Assembly (NCBI RefSeq): GCF_003473485.1 | Contig: NC_053045.1 | Coordinates: 45,426,494 to 45,490,493 of the forward strand | Reading direction: 5' to 3' | DNA length: 64,000 nucleotides | From: Medicago truncatula | Lineage: Eukaryota > Streptophyta > Magnoliopsida > Fabales > Fabaceae | Shown here: positions 33,258 to 45,941 of the stretch, piece by piece | Numbering within the stretch: the stretch's first letter is position 1 | Layout: every line of letters starts with the position of its first letter | The notes under the pieces: model-generated | What the model saw: the letters and a program-made list of their open reading frames with translations, nothing else | Databases searched by the model: none | Told to the model about the DNA's origin: nothing | Position numbers and translations under genes: made by a program

Positions 33258-36200
33258 TTAAGTCTCTATGAGAACCGGAGTTCCTCCCTGACTGGTAGAA
33301 ACGTTGGAAAGCTTCAACTTGGTAGCCTCAAACTCTTCATTTTCCATCTCTTGGCTACTTAACCAAAGAGGTAAACAATGATCAATCAAATCCTGTCCAC
33401 AATACAAGGGTGAACCTCCCTTAAAAATGCGGGTTCTCCCAAACCTTGTAATTGTTTCTAGGTTAGTATTAGACGGTTCCTCAGCATAACACTCCAATAA
33501 TTCCCTTATAGCATTGCACCATATAGGCCTAGCTACCTTAAGAAAGTCATGCAAAACTAGTACTGGAAGGTTTACACTTCCCAGTTCAGATTCATGGTGT
33601 CCTCCTCTTCCATGATAGTCTGACCCTCCAATTTTCAAAAGGCCGTAGGCATCAGCCAGGTCACTATATGCTGCATACCAAAAATTAACGAGCAAGAGCA
33701 AGATCAAAATTAAAACCATGATTGATTTTACGTCTATTTGTAAATAATTTCCTATTACACAATTGTGACCACATGATGAGATGTAGTTGGCAGTATTCGG
33801 TCATAGATGAATGCTTTTGTTGTGCATATTGTTCATTTTATGACTAGACAGGGTTAGCCTCTATCTCACCAGCTAGCCCAAGTTGACGGCAGTGATGAGT
33901 TTGTCCGCAATGTAACGGTTTTTTTATGTTCCAAAACCGGATGTTACTGTATATGCGTTTCATTGCAATATCAAAGATCACAACACAAGTGTAACCATTA
34001 CTACAACCCCTACTTAAACCCTTATTCCAAGTGTTGAATGTTATCGCTTCACTAATATGATTAGGCAAGAAGCATTCATATCATGGGATGAATAGAAGAT
34101 GGCATTTAATTGTGTGAAATACCATGAATCAGTGTGATTTCGTATATGGTCAACCACTAAGCCTAAGCTTTATAGAGTCTATTTATGTGGATCAGAAGGC
34201 AAAGAATGATGTTACTCATAGAACATTGTACTGTATTACTGTTCTTCACAATATATATCCCATCAAATCTAATTATCATCCAATGTCCAAAAAAGGATGG
34301 GGTAGTGCACTTAGAAGAAAAACTACCATTTGGTAAGGAACACACAGAATAATGACTTGTGAGTTCGCGCTTGGTTATTATGCAGGTGATATGGGTATTA
34401 TACTTACTAGCTTCTATATATAAGTTAATTGCAAGACTAAAAAATATGACTTATGACACAATTTTGTTTAGTGACGATTGTCACTAAGCTGTTTTGTCAA
34501 CTCCGGGTTTAAAACTAGGCTTAATACATCATTTGGTTCCTTAACTTATTTTTGGTTTTCAATTTGGTCCCCTAACTATAAAATGTCTCAATTTGGTCCC
34601 ATAAACCTTACACCGTTTACTATTTTGGTCATCTCCGTTAGTATTTTGCAAAATCTGTTAACTTTTTGCCACATGTCACTTAAAATTGGTGATCAACGGT
34701 TGGATTTAAAAAGCACACATGGCATACCGTGGACTCACAACATATGATAACTTCCATCTTCATCTTCTTCCATCTTCATCTTCATATAACCTTCATAAAA
34801 GAAATCCAATTTGTTTTAAAAATCCAAATTTTTTCCTTTAAAAAATTCATCTTTTCAACTTCATCAAAAATCATATAATCAAATCCTTAAATCTATTCTC
34901 ATCTTCTTCTCTCTTCATCTTAATTTTCTCTCTCTAAAAGCTCTCTCACAAACAAAACAACGCTGTTTCTTTCTTTCTCTGTTTCTTCTGGAAAAAAATT
35001 GTTGAATTGAACCATACCCATTTTCCATTTCCTTGATCTGCATCATTTTCATACTCATACACTTTGAATTATGTAGTTTTGAAGCTATGAAGGTAACAAT
35101 GTGAGGTAAAGTTTTCACCTTTTTGCAATGGTGGCTGCCATTTCTGAAAACACATTAACCTCTTCAAGATCCGACATCAACAACAATAACAACAATAATG
35201 GTGTGTTACCCAGGAGAAAAGGTAGACAAATTTCTTATACTTGTCTCCTTCACCTTGATCTTCTTCAACAATAACAACAAGATCTTCATCAACAACAACA
35301 ACGGTGTCTTCTTCAAGAAGATTTGCTTCACCAATTTTGTCACGTTCAACAAATTAACCATCTTCAACACCAATTGATGTTCATTAACTTGCATGGTCCA
35401 ATGAATGCAATTACCCATGTGAGAGATGTTAAAATCAGCTCTCGTTTTCTCAAAATCTCAATGGTGTGCGAAGTGCTTTCTTCCTCCACTAGTGAAATCC
35501 AAATGCTGATTATCTTGTTCCTACAATTTTGTACATATTTTGCCTATTGACATTGAAATGGATTATATGGATTTGATAATATGAAGTTGAAGTTGATTAG
35601 GTTTAAGGATTTTATTTAAGGATTTGATTATATAATTTTTGATGAAGTTGAAATGATGGATTTTTCAATGAAGGTTATATGAAGATGAAGATGGAGGAAG
35701 ATGAAGATGGAAGTTATCATACGTTGTGAGTCCACGGTATGCCATGTGTGTTTTTTAAATCCAACCATTGATCACCAATATTAATGACATGTGGCAAAGA
35801 GTTAACAGATATTGCAAAATAGTAACGGAGAGGACCAAGATAGTAAACGTCGTAAGATTTATGGGACCAAATTGAGACACTTTATAGTTAGGGGACCAAA
35901 TTGAAAACCAAAAATAAGTTAAGGGACCAAATGATGTATTAAGCCTTAAAACTATTATATCGAACACTATGCATCACTTCACTTGTTACATTTCAAGTTA
36001 TTTTTCATTCTCACTAAATCTTACAATTTGAGGCAATTTATGTTTCACTATTTAATTAGCTTGGTGATTTGATAACATTACATTTGATTAGTACAAGTAG
36101 TAGAAATGAGCATGCTGAGCACTCTTCTGAATACTGCATAAATTATGATTCAACCTTGTATGACAATTGACAAAGTAGATTCACCTTGGTTTTGGTTTTA

Positions 36201-38239
36201 TGAGACGATAATTGTAAAAACTATAACATAATTTTGATGATTAAACAAATGAGAAAATTCACATACCTGCAAGCCTTCCATCACTTTTGTAGACCTCCAT
36301 CCCATGAAGGCCTGCTTCTTTCAACCTCCTAATAATGGCAACAGGATTTTTTAATGCCCATGGATGAGCCAGAACGGCAACACCCCCGGTATCACAAATC
36401 ATTTTTATTGCTTCCTCCACCACAGGTTCACTTCCCCTGAAAATACAAGATGCTCAATCATTTTCCTAACTACACAAACTGTAGCTAGCAATCAACAAGT
36501 GAAGGCAATGCAATATTACTTGGAGTAAGCGGGTCCCCCATCAAAAAGATATCGAGCAAAGGCTTGTTTGAGATTTTCAACATAACCTGCTTCAACCATA
36601 GCACGGGCTACATGGAGCCTTCCGGGAGCAGTTCCACTGCCTGCAATCCTACAAACATGCTCCCATTTAAGAGCCATTTTTAGCTTGTTAAGCTTTAAGA
36701 CCATGTTCTTTGCTCGAAGATAACGTCCGTCCCGTATGTTTGACAAAAACTTATCTAGCTCCTCAAACTTTGATGGTCCAATACTGCTGTAATATGCTAA
36801 AATGTGAACAGGTTCCTCTGCTTCAGTGTCTCCGCCACTGCCAGTAGATGGGCAAACATCAGAACCAACGGAGAGAAAAAAGGACTTCAAATGCAATTGA
36901 TTTAGTGTGTGCTTGGTTCCACTTTTTGAGGAGGTAAGTAGAATGGATTTTGCCTTCATAATTCATTCTGACTTGAAATTAGAATTTGAAGCTTTTGCCT
37001 CTACAATTGAATTTTAACCTCAAATTTATCGTTCAACCTACTTTTATGTAAATGTATTCAAACATAAACCACGTCACATTCAATTCAACTCACTTTTACC
37101 AGAATCAATTTATTCAAAATAATTTTTTATCCCCATAGAACCAAACATGCACTTTAGACAATTATAGTTTATAAATTTCCACTTTCCCCCTCTCTAGTGA
37201 GAGGCAACTCGCGTTAACGTAAGTGCCAATTCAATTAACAAGCATCAAGAATCTTAAGTTTGAAAATTACCTTGGATAAAATATTGTACTAACTTCAACA
37301 CCTGGGATTATCTTAATGCCATACTTACGAGCCGATTCTACAGCCTCGGGGATGCCTGCCATAGTGTCATGATCTGTCAGAGCAAGAACTTTCACCTGTT
37401 ATGAGCAAATGGTATCAAATTTAAAAAAATGAGCCTAAACTACAAAGGAAATCAATTCTATTCATAACTAATGCCTTAGACAACCATCTATTAGAATTCA
37501 TTGGAAAATGCAATAAATTCCACTTCCACTTATTTTAGAGGCCTCCACAATACAGTTAACTTTCTATCAGCCACGCCATCCTTAAATTGACTTCATTATC
37601 CTTATAAAATAATGACCATAATCATAAAATGATGCACATATTTCAAAGAGTTGTGGTATTTTGAGACACAATTTGACATCAAAATCAAATATGTAATGAA
37701 TATAACAAGGTGTCGCAATTCATTAATCATCCTCTGAATACAATTAACCTCAGTTATAATTCTGTAACCATGATTTTAAGTGTTCAAGCTCATACTAGTT
37801 AAATCTCAGTACATTTTTTTGTTTAATTTGTACTATATGAACAATACACAGACAATTAAAAAACAACCTTACATAATTCAAAGAAAAACAAAAGATGATT
37901 AAAACTTACGCCATTGATGTGAGCTCTCTCAACAACCTTAGAAGGAGACAAAAAGCCATCACTACATTTAGAGTGACAGTGCAAATCAAACACAACCCTG
38001 TCACCATTTTTTCCAACAGGCTTCTGCACACCAAAATCATCAACAAGAGATGAAGTAGCGAAAGAAGAAGGGTTATCCAATGAAACCCATTCAGTTACAA
38101 ATTTAAAAGCCAAAACTTGTTCATGGGTCATCTTCTTCTTGCTTCCACCTCTGTTCTTATTCTTCTTCTTCTTCTTTTTCTTATCCTTATTGCTCTTGAT
38201 GGAATTGTTTGTGCTCTGAATTGCGATACCATCTCCCAT
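33258..38239 (-). CDS. PHP-domain metal-dependent phosphoesterase
   Basis: Exons in transcript order: 38239-37910, 37395-37271, 36837-36520, 36436-36267, 33670-33258, giving 451 residues. The start is the first ATG (MGDGIAIQ). Metal-site motifs of the PHP fold are in order: HCH (87-89), TDHD (117-120), PGVE (E144), then APGRLHVARA, VLAHPW and GGSDYHG. All the expected His/Asp/Glu are present, so the enzyme should be active. Bacterial relatives (YciV/RNase AM-like) hydrolyse nucleoside 3',5'-bisphosphates or trim RNA 5' ends; the plant substrate is not known to me. The N-terminus has a Lys-rich block (about 17-36) that could target the nucleus, and no transit peptide is obvious. The last intron (33671-36266) is enlarged by a Mutator-type element. 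Confidence 0.93.
34518..35945. mobile_element. Mutator-like element with perfect 9-bp target duplication
   Basis: Long terminal inverted repeats (over 200 bp) begin GGCTTAATACATCATTTGG on both sides and include ACAACGTATGATAACTTCC-like words at their inner ends. The flanks are identical TTAAAACTA at 34509-34517 and 35946-35954. A 9-bp duplication with long inverted repeats defines the Mutator group. The 1.4-kb element carries no transposase. The middle (about 34880-35350) looks gene-derived, so it may be a Pack-MULE. It sits in the last intron of the PHP gene. Confidence 0.9.
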
Positions 38240-38523
38240 AACTGGATTGAGCTTTTTGACTGAAGCGGTGGAGAAGAAAAAAGATTGAATTTTTTTGGGT
38301 AATTTTCTCAAGTTTGTTAGAGGTGTTTGCCTATGAAGAGAAATGAGGAAGGGTAGGTTACCTTTACAGTGAAGGGATCTTTGGAGTCACAGGACAGGTG
38401 TCCCGACCCTTCAAACCTAGGTATATGCTGTGTAGTGTACCCATGAGTAGTTTTTGCTCTCTTCCATTTACGGCTTTACCCTTTTATCTTTCTTTTACCA
38501 CCCGAATCTATCCCTATTTTTTT
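38240..38523. other. Upstream region of the PHP-domain gene
   Basis: The bases just above the start ATG (38239) are the probable leader. No TATA box was identified with confidence. The region ends at a Mutator-type MITE 285 bases from the start codon, so that insertion may lie in the promoter. Confidence 0.45.
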
Positions 38524-38918
38524 GAGAATTGCTGTTCCCACATGTTGTTTGGCTGTGTCACACGAGTAAAATACGAAAATGCCCTTCGGCAGTTTGCTAC
38601 CGAAGTTTTTAGGAAACCGGCGGCAATTAACTGCCGAGGAAAACCTCGGTAGTTAACTACCGAGGAAATATGAACTTAAACAATTTCGGCAGTTAACTAC
38701 CGAAGAAAACTGCCGAAGAAAACCTCGGTAGTTAACTGCCGAGGAAATCTTCATCATTCTAAAAACTACCTGTGGTTCTGGGTTCTGGTTATGTTGAGTT
38801 TTCCTCGGCAGTTAACTGCCGCCGGTTTCCTAAAAACTTCGACAGTTTACTACCGAAGGGCATTTCCGTAACTTACTCGTGTGGCACAGCCTTACCATAT
38901 GTGGGAACAGCAATTCTC
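38524..38918. mobile_element. Mutator-type MITE made of short palindromes, 9-bp target duplication
   Basis: Inverted ends of about 120 bp begin GAGAATTGCTGTTCCCACAT. The flanks are identical TATTTTTTT (38515-38523 and 38919-38927). The interior is a series of perfect palindromes built on AGTTAACT, such as 38644-38665 (22 bp) and CGGCAGTTAACTGCCG (38806-38821). The element is more GC-rich than its surroundings and non-coding. Open frames across it are by-products of the repeats. Confidence 0.92.
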
Positions 38919-39226
38919 TATTTTTTTACTGTCGTGCTAACAAATTTGTTAACGCTCTCTATTATTATCTCATCAATAAAAGAGAAGAATATTACAAATA
39001 TAAAATAATTTATAATTAAAAGTATACGGAAAAAAAGAATAAAAGAGAAGAATATTACAAATATGACATAAAAATCTATTTAAGTAAGAAAAATTCTTAT
39101 TTTATTGATGGACAGAGTTACTAGTTGACACCAATTAAAATTATTCATTTGTCTTCTATCAATTCATTATGGATAATTCTACCTACCTATAGACAATGTA
39201 GTTCCCCTTAAAAAAATGGTTGTAAT

Positions 39227-40076
39227 CCAGGGGTCCGTTTGGTTCAACGGAGGGGAGAAGAGGGGTTTTAATGGAGGGGAGGGAAAGGGAGGAAAGAGAT
39301 TTTAATTAAATATATGTTTGGTTCATAAGGGGAGGGGAGAGATTTTAAAATCAAATTACTTTTTTATCCCTCTAACCTTAAAACAATATCATGATTTTTA
39401 TATTATTCACTTCATAAAAATTTAAACATAAAAACTTGTAACCAATAACTTCATAATAATCAAACACAAAAGTTCTAATAAAATATTAGGTATTCATAAA
39501 TATTAGAGCGTTTCTAAAATAATCTAGTACAATATAAAAATATTTATAAAAAATTTATTGTTAGAAATTATTTTTAAAATATATTTATAAAAAAATCTTC
39601 TACAAATTTTATTAATTATGTTTTAATATATAATACAATTAAAAACTATAAAATAAATATATCAAATAAAAAAGATAAAAGCAACATTAATCAAAAAAGT
39701 GAATTCACGTAAAAAAAAATTAGAAGACAAGAATATGCGGTTCTCGATAAAAAAAATTGACATTGGCATGTTACAAAAAAGATGGTAATAAGCAATATGT
39801 TGAAAACACTTAAATTTTTAATAAGGACAGTTTTGTCATTTAAAAATAAACATGAGGATAATTATGTCAATCTAATTAAAATTGCATTAACTCATCTCTC
39901 TTTCCCTCCCCTCCCCTCCAAAAAACTCCAATTTGAGGGGGAGCAATAAATGAGCTTATGAGGGAATTTGCTCCCCTTCCTCTCCCTCCCCTCCCCTTCT
40001 AAAAATTGAACCAAACACAAATTTTTTAAAATATTCCCTCCCCTCCCCTTCAAAACCTGCGAACCAAACGGAAGAG
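39227..40076. mobile_element. MITE-like element with CCGTTTGGTTC ends
   Basis: The left end contains TCCGTTTGGTTCAACGG and runs rich in GGGGAGGGGA. The right end read in reverse begins TCCGTTTGGTTCGCAGG with the same GGGGAGGGGA runs. The middle is AT-rich. The CGTTTGG start is typical of hAT- or Harbinger-related MITEs. No clear target duplication was seen. A 25-T tract (40077-40101) follows at once. Confidence 0.65.
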
Positions 40077-40101
40077 TTTTTTTTTTTTTTTTTTTTTTTT
40101 T
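40077..40101. repeat. Poly-T tract of 25
   Basis: A continuous run of 25 T directly abuts the right end of the preceding MITE-like element. Confidence 0.85.
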
Positions 40102-40397
40102 CCTTCTTCGTAAGTTCCTTTTACTTGAGGTAAGACACAATCAATCAATAAATATGAACAGTTTTTCTTGTAGAAATTTGAAAATTAATTTGTTATGTTG
40201 CGGAAGGTTAGCTCATTTGGCTAAGTATACGTCCTAGAGATTGAGGATTAATTGTAACAAAGGGAAAATGAATATAACATATATAGGGTATAAATAAAAT
40301 AGACAAAATTGAAAGATATAATTTGCTAAAGTATAAATGGATCAGATATAATAAAAGGGTCACACCGTTCTTTCTTCCGCATTTAGGTTTGAATGTA

Positions 40398-40535
40398 TTA
40401 AGCGTGTGTTTGGTATTAGAGTGGATATGTTAGATTCATAGTGACTCATCATAATTTTGCAGAGTGTAGCTTTTGAAAATCACAGTAGATTATCGTGATT
40501 CTGACATATCCGCAATGATATCAAACACAAGTTAA
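40398..40535. mobile_element. Small Harbinger-like MITE
   Basis: The ends TTAAGCGTGTGTTTGGTAT and, read in reverse, TTAACTTGTGTTTGATAT match over much of the element, including GCGGATATGT-like words further in. TTA at both edges would fit a PIF/Harbinger target duplication. It is 138 bp and nearly all terminal repeat. Confidence 0.6.
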
Positions 40536-42451
40536 GTATCTATTTGAATACACATTGCGCTCTTCATTTTTGCGTCCCAAGACTGTTCCGATGTGAGAAT
40601 ACAGAAGCTCCAATTTAAAGAGTTAGAAAATACCTACATTTGATGGGTATCCACCGTCAAAACAAACACACGCTAAATCAATTAGCTTAAACAAATCCAT
40701 GCTCATGCAATGTATTGGACAGTGAATTTAAAGAGCTAGTTTAATTTTGCAGCATTTCATTATTTATCAATACTCAACTTGAAAATTGCATGGCCAATGG
40801 CCACACAATGAATCCACTATCCAGGCTTTGACATTTCTTTCTCTTGGTTTTTAAACCACTTTTACTATGACTTTAAATTAGGTTGATATATTTGGTATCA
40901 CGGTGGAATCAAATATACACTAAATAATACATGTTATTATTCAGAACGGATCCAAATGACAAGTACAAAGTGACATGATACGAATCAATGTTTGGTCGTT
41001 TTAACTTTCACAGTAAATATTATCAGTTTCCGTACGCTGTAACCCCTCACCCTCTCTTCAACAGAAAGCTCTTTGTCCTTTCTCTTTCTCATTTTCAAAC
41101 AAAGCTTACCTTGTTTGTCCTCTCTTCGTGGACTAGAATTTTGTACCCAATGCTGACTCAATGACATAATAACTCAAAGCTTTTTCTTATCATAAACTAC
41201 ATTACATGAGAGGGTGGGAGGAAAAGTAGTACTGTACTTCATTACCTTATACTCTATCATTTCGTTGTCTCCTTAGTCAATGTCAGTTACATGTTTTGTG
41301 GAGTAGTAAGTATTTAACATGTAGCTGTTGGCTCTCTATATGAATTCTGCATCTCTTTTTAAACAGTATAATGAATTCAGTAATTTTAAATAGTATTCTT
41401 CTTTGAGGTGAATTTAGAGAATTGCTCTTCTGCCATCTGTTTATGTTCATTTCCGCCGATAAATACATTTGTGTGAGTTAATTTATGCTCGGCTATTTTG
41501 ATAGAAATGAGGAAAAACAGATGGAACAAGAGCGGTACTCGCGAATTTGTGCCTTCAAGTCAGTGAGGCATTGATGCAAAATCAGTGGCAGAGCTTGACT
41601 AATTTATTGAAGGGCCAACTAGGTTGATTTTATTGAGAGCCTACTAGCGTCTCTTTAGTTTGTGGTGGAGATAATTGATTTTGGTTAATTTTAACTAAAT
41701 GGTTTGTGTTTAGATACATTCATATAAAAATAAGGTAAACTAATTTGTGTGTGAAAATCAATTCTAAAATCAAAAGCTACTTGTTTAATCTGTTTGTTAG
41801 CTAAAAACCACATTTGCGATGAAACTCTAATTTATACTAGTTTCATAAAATTTACTATGGTTACCGTCGGGATGCACAACCAAACATTGGCTATGTAATG
41901 ATGACAAAATGCTAGAAGGTGTGACCTATTTTGTTGCAATGTTGCAATCGAAATCAGATCTTTACCGTAGTATGTCAACACTTGATTACAACTGAGCATT
42001 TTAGACCATACATCAGGTTGCATATTTTGTAGGTACACTCAAACTAACATGCTTAGAGAAAACTTGGTAGAGCCCTGAATAGACCAATACATGCAACTCA
42101 TTAACTATAGCTAGAATCCTTATATATGACAGGGCCCGCTACGTATGCAGGGACTAGCTAGCTATATACATTGCCAATTGAGGCAGGGGAACATTTTATT
42201 GTCCTGTGGATTAAAACATGCATCTGTTCTAAAATGGAGGGGATCGAACTGGTCTTCTTTATTGCAAGCTCTTTGAGTACAGAAGTTAGTTGTTTGTTTG
42301 TGAGAATTTTGAAGTCAGCCTGCTATGTTTTCAAAATATCAGAATTGTATCCTTATGTGATCTCTTATTATTATACGAGTAAGCAATTATTTTTGTCATT
42401 ATTTTCCCTTTCATTCTTTAATCATTTTGATCCTCAACACATGAGAAAATT

Positions 42452-43008
42452 AGATTCAATGATTAAATTAAGTGAAGAACATATTCTTAACATGCTCTCT
42501 CAACACTAGATTTTTCTTCACACTATCTTTCAATAATTTAAAAATTCAGATAATATTTTTTTTTTAAATTCTGTAATTCATTTATTGAATGTTAGAATTT
42601 TTTTTTTTTGAAAAAAAAAAATTATTTCAATAAAATTAAAATTTTGGAAACTATGATAAGTTTTTATTTTTCTAAAAAGAATATATTTTTTTAATTTCAT
42701 AATAAAATAAGATATTCTGAAAAATAAAATAAAAATCCTAAAAAAAATATTTTGAAATTAAAGTTTTTTATTTTTCTAAGAAAATAAAATTCTGAACAAT
42801 TTTTTTCATTTTTTCAAAAAAATAAATTCTAACATTCAATAAATGAATTACTGAATTTAAAAAAAAAATCTGAATTTTTTAATATTTTTTTAATTTCTGA
42901 AAATTAATTTTCAAAATTTTTAAATTGTTGGAAGATAGTGTGAAGAAAAATCTAGTGTTGAGAGAGCATGTTAAGAATATGTTCTTTACTTAATCTAATC
43001 ATTGAATC
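42452..43008. mobile_element. Long-inverted-repeat MITE
   Basis: The left arm from AGATTCAATGATTAAATTA matches the right arm in reverse (GGATTCAATGATTAGATTA) for about 100 bp, including AAGAACATATTCTTAACATG and the segment GATTTTTCTTCACACTATC. The centre is almost only A and T. The repeats may continue outward to about 42434. Target duplication was not resolved. Confidence 0.75.
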
Positions 43009-43047
43009 CAACTTTCCCATGGTGGAAAAGTATTAACCTTTCCCATG

Positions 43048-43125
43048 TGAAATGACACCTATATTTCATTAGTTAGTAGAGTTCTTGAATGGCACCTATA
43101 TTTCATTAGTTAGTAGAGTTCTTGA
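43048..43125. repeat. Tandem duplication, 39-bp unit
   Basis: A unit containing CACCTATATTTCATTAGTTA and GTAGAGTTCTTGAATG occurs twice head to tail with almost no change. Confidence 0.85.
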
Positions 43126-45941
43126 ATGTATCTTCTATTAATCGTTTAGTTTATAAACGAGGTTTCTCAATTTGAATGTCTGATTAATAAAAAGCCAATC
43201 AAATTTCCAAGTACACGAGCCTTCAATTTAGTATCTAAATCTAAACTACATAAGTAGACCAAGTAGTTCTAAACTATATAAAATCTGTCAAAAGACTAAA
43301 TTGATGGATTTTTATATACTTTAGAACTAAATTGATGAATTATTTCATATGATTTATAAATGAGGTTTCTCAATTAAAGAACCTGAATTTGACATGTAAT
43401 ATTATGAGGCAGCCGGCCGTTTACGATAGTGATGGTTGGGGTGAAACATGTTGTTAGGTGGTACACTGCTATGCTAGTTTACCGGTAGCTACATTGCTGC
43501 ATAAGAAAATGTAACACGGTTGGTTTCATTAATGGTAGCTACACTGCAGCATGATTTGGTTTCTCTTCCAAGTTCTCTGGAGATAACAACAACCAAAGTA
43601 TTTCCCCACTAGGTAGGGTTGGATATGTGGCCAAATCCCAGTTATTACAAGAGCACTTGAGACAGAGTATAGCCCAATTTAAAAGGATTTAAATCAAAGC
43701 GGCATTTCATACCACTGGTTATAGAACTCAATGGCATCATTTGATCCACGTACACAACTCCATCTAGTGGAAAAGATCTTGTTGTTGTTGTTGTTGTCTT
43801 CTATCAAAGCTGTTCCCGGATGGAATATTAATGACCTCCGCCGATGATGTGTTACCCTCAAGATTAGGCGTTTGATTTCTTGACAATGAGTTATCTACAT
43901 ATTCTCTTGTCCCCTTCCTCTTTTATGCCAGGCTTGTAACCACCTTTAGCTGTTCCCGGGTAGTTATCCTCGATTACTTGGTTCGTGCTTGTTACCATAA
44001 CGTTCATGGATGAAACTATCTCAAAATGTTTCAATGGTTTGTCATATGATGTCGTTATGAGGACAGCGATAACAGACCTAGAAAAGGAATAATGGGCCAA
44101 AGATGATGTACATGGGCCATGAGGCAATACACATCTCGAGCAGAATGTGGCTTATGATCATGAAGCTTTAGCCAACTAGCAGGATGAATACGTCATGCAG
44201 TCCGAAATCATGTAAGGGAAAAATGCATGCAGTTTTACAGATAAGCGATGTGTGAATCATGCTTTATGATGTTCCACAGCCCGTAATTGATCTTCAGTAC
44301 AAATCGTCGATCTTTAAAATTTCAACTGCTGAACACACAGAGACACCTTAGGTGTCTAATATCTGTTTCTAATTCCCTTCCCATCATTGTTTCTAATGAC
44401 ATAGAATGCACACAAATAACCAAGGTCAATAGCTTCATTGTAATTTGTAACCATTGAGCACCAAGCTTCAGCCACCAACAAACATTAGATAAACCCTTCT
44501 TTGCAAACAGACAGCTCATGTTCAACAGCTGAACACAGACCAGCCAACTATGTCGTAGTTTTACATCAAACAGAGGGACATACTATACAAGAGTAAATAT
44601 GACATTGCATTTTCCGTATCTTAACACCACTAAACAGACTAAAGACAGATACACATTGGGGTGATAGAGATGCTACCCTAGTGTACTATTGTTGTTGCAC
44701 ATAACCATTTCATACATCAAAATGTAAAGCTTCCAATTTGAAATTCAAGTTCATGCAATAACATGACCAAATCCCATCATCCAATGTTCTAGTTATAAAC
44801 ATCTTTGATAAAACCTTTAACATTTCATGGTATCAACAAAAATAGGAGAAATGGCGCAATCATATGAAACTATGATAACGTGGCTCTCTTGTCACCACTT
44901 CTCACCATCATCATCACCAACAGAGATTCAAAATCAAAATTATGAGAAAATAACTTGCGAGAATAAATTGATTAACAAAAATCAGCATTAAATTAAGTAG
45001 TCAACCAATGTCATCACTTATAATGTGTTTGGTAAAGATTCTAACCGACCGACACAAAGCCGAGTAGAACATGTTCTGGGACAAATTTTACCAAAGCAAA
45101 AATTTGATGCTTCAGTCAAGCATACGGTAAAACAATCAAAGCATTAATTTGGCATTGTCATAAATAAAGATCCAAAAGTATGCAGTATTTTCGTTCATTA
45201 GCAGCAGGACTTTAAATTGAAACTGAAATAAACCATCCTCATATTTTTAAATGTTCCAAAATACAAAATATGTCAATCCATAAACAGACATCATGAATAG
45301 AAAGAAAATAATAGTATTAGCACAGTCAAGGATAAGGTAGGGTTGTCCCTTATGATGTCAAGGTCCCAACCAGAGGCAAAAAGAAAATCACATAGATAAC
45401 ACAAGATATGAATTTTGCGGGTAATATTATCACAACATGGTTGCAATAATATAAATGCATTCACAAAAATAACATTTGAATCACGAAAATATTACAAATG
45501 TGAGAAAACCAAACAACAGAAGCTGAAAGCTATAACGTAGAGAAACCAATCGCGCCGGCAAAACAACCAGCAAGCAAATTATAACTCACAAAGAACACCT
45601 CAATCTTTACAGCTAAAGTACAACAATGATTCACACCACACATCAATAGCAAATTCACTTTCATTACAATCAAACAATAGCACAATGATTCACACCACAC
45701 ATGATAATTTTACCGAGAAACAAAGTTAAAACAGACAACTAATCAGCAGGAAAAAAAATATACATAAACCTGAAAACAACATAACTAAGGGGCAACAACC
45801 CACAGCTATAAAGAATCTATAATTCAAACAGGAACTATGCTTACAGCTAGAGTATAAACTTTAAAGCTAGAATAGATATTGAAATGCTACTACCCATATA
45901 CTATACAGAGATACAGCAAGGGTTATCTTATCTTATAACAA

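Larger units (their letters stand above)
38928..45941. other. Long gene-poor intergenic region
   Basis: Seven kilobases without a gene I can support. It contains MITEs at 39227-40076, 40398-40535 and about 42452-43008, a 25-T tract, a short tandem duplication near 43048 and a (GTT)n run near 43783. The last kilobase or so (about 44800-45941) is probably the 3' untranslated region and flank of the hyccin gene. A reverse-strand frame at 43891-44127 has no recognisable domain. Confidence 0.5.

Noticed and set aside
38398-39008. Open frames across the 38.5-kb element
   Set aside because: They follow the palindromic MITE, and no coding pattern is conserved between its two halves.
40201-40260. TTAGCTCATTTGGCTAAG, resembling a pol III A box
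   Set aside because: No B box, tail or target duplication follows, so a SINE or tRNA cannot be claimed.
43891-44127. Reverse-strand open frame of 79 codons and neighbouring frames to 44525
   Set aside because: No known domain, no adjoining exons with good splice sites, and no start context. It may be old transposon or transcript sequence but cannot be supported as a gene.
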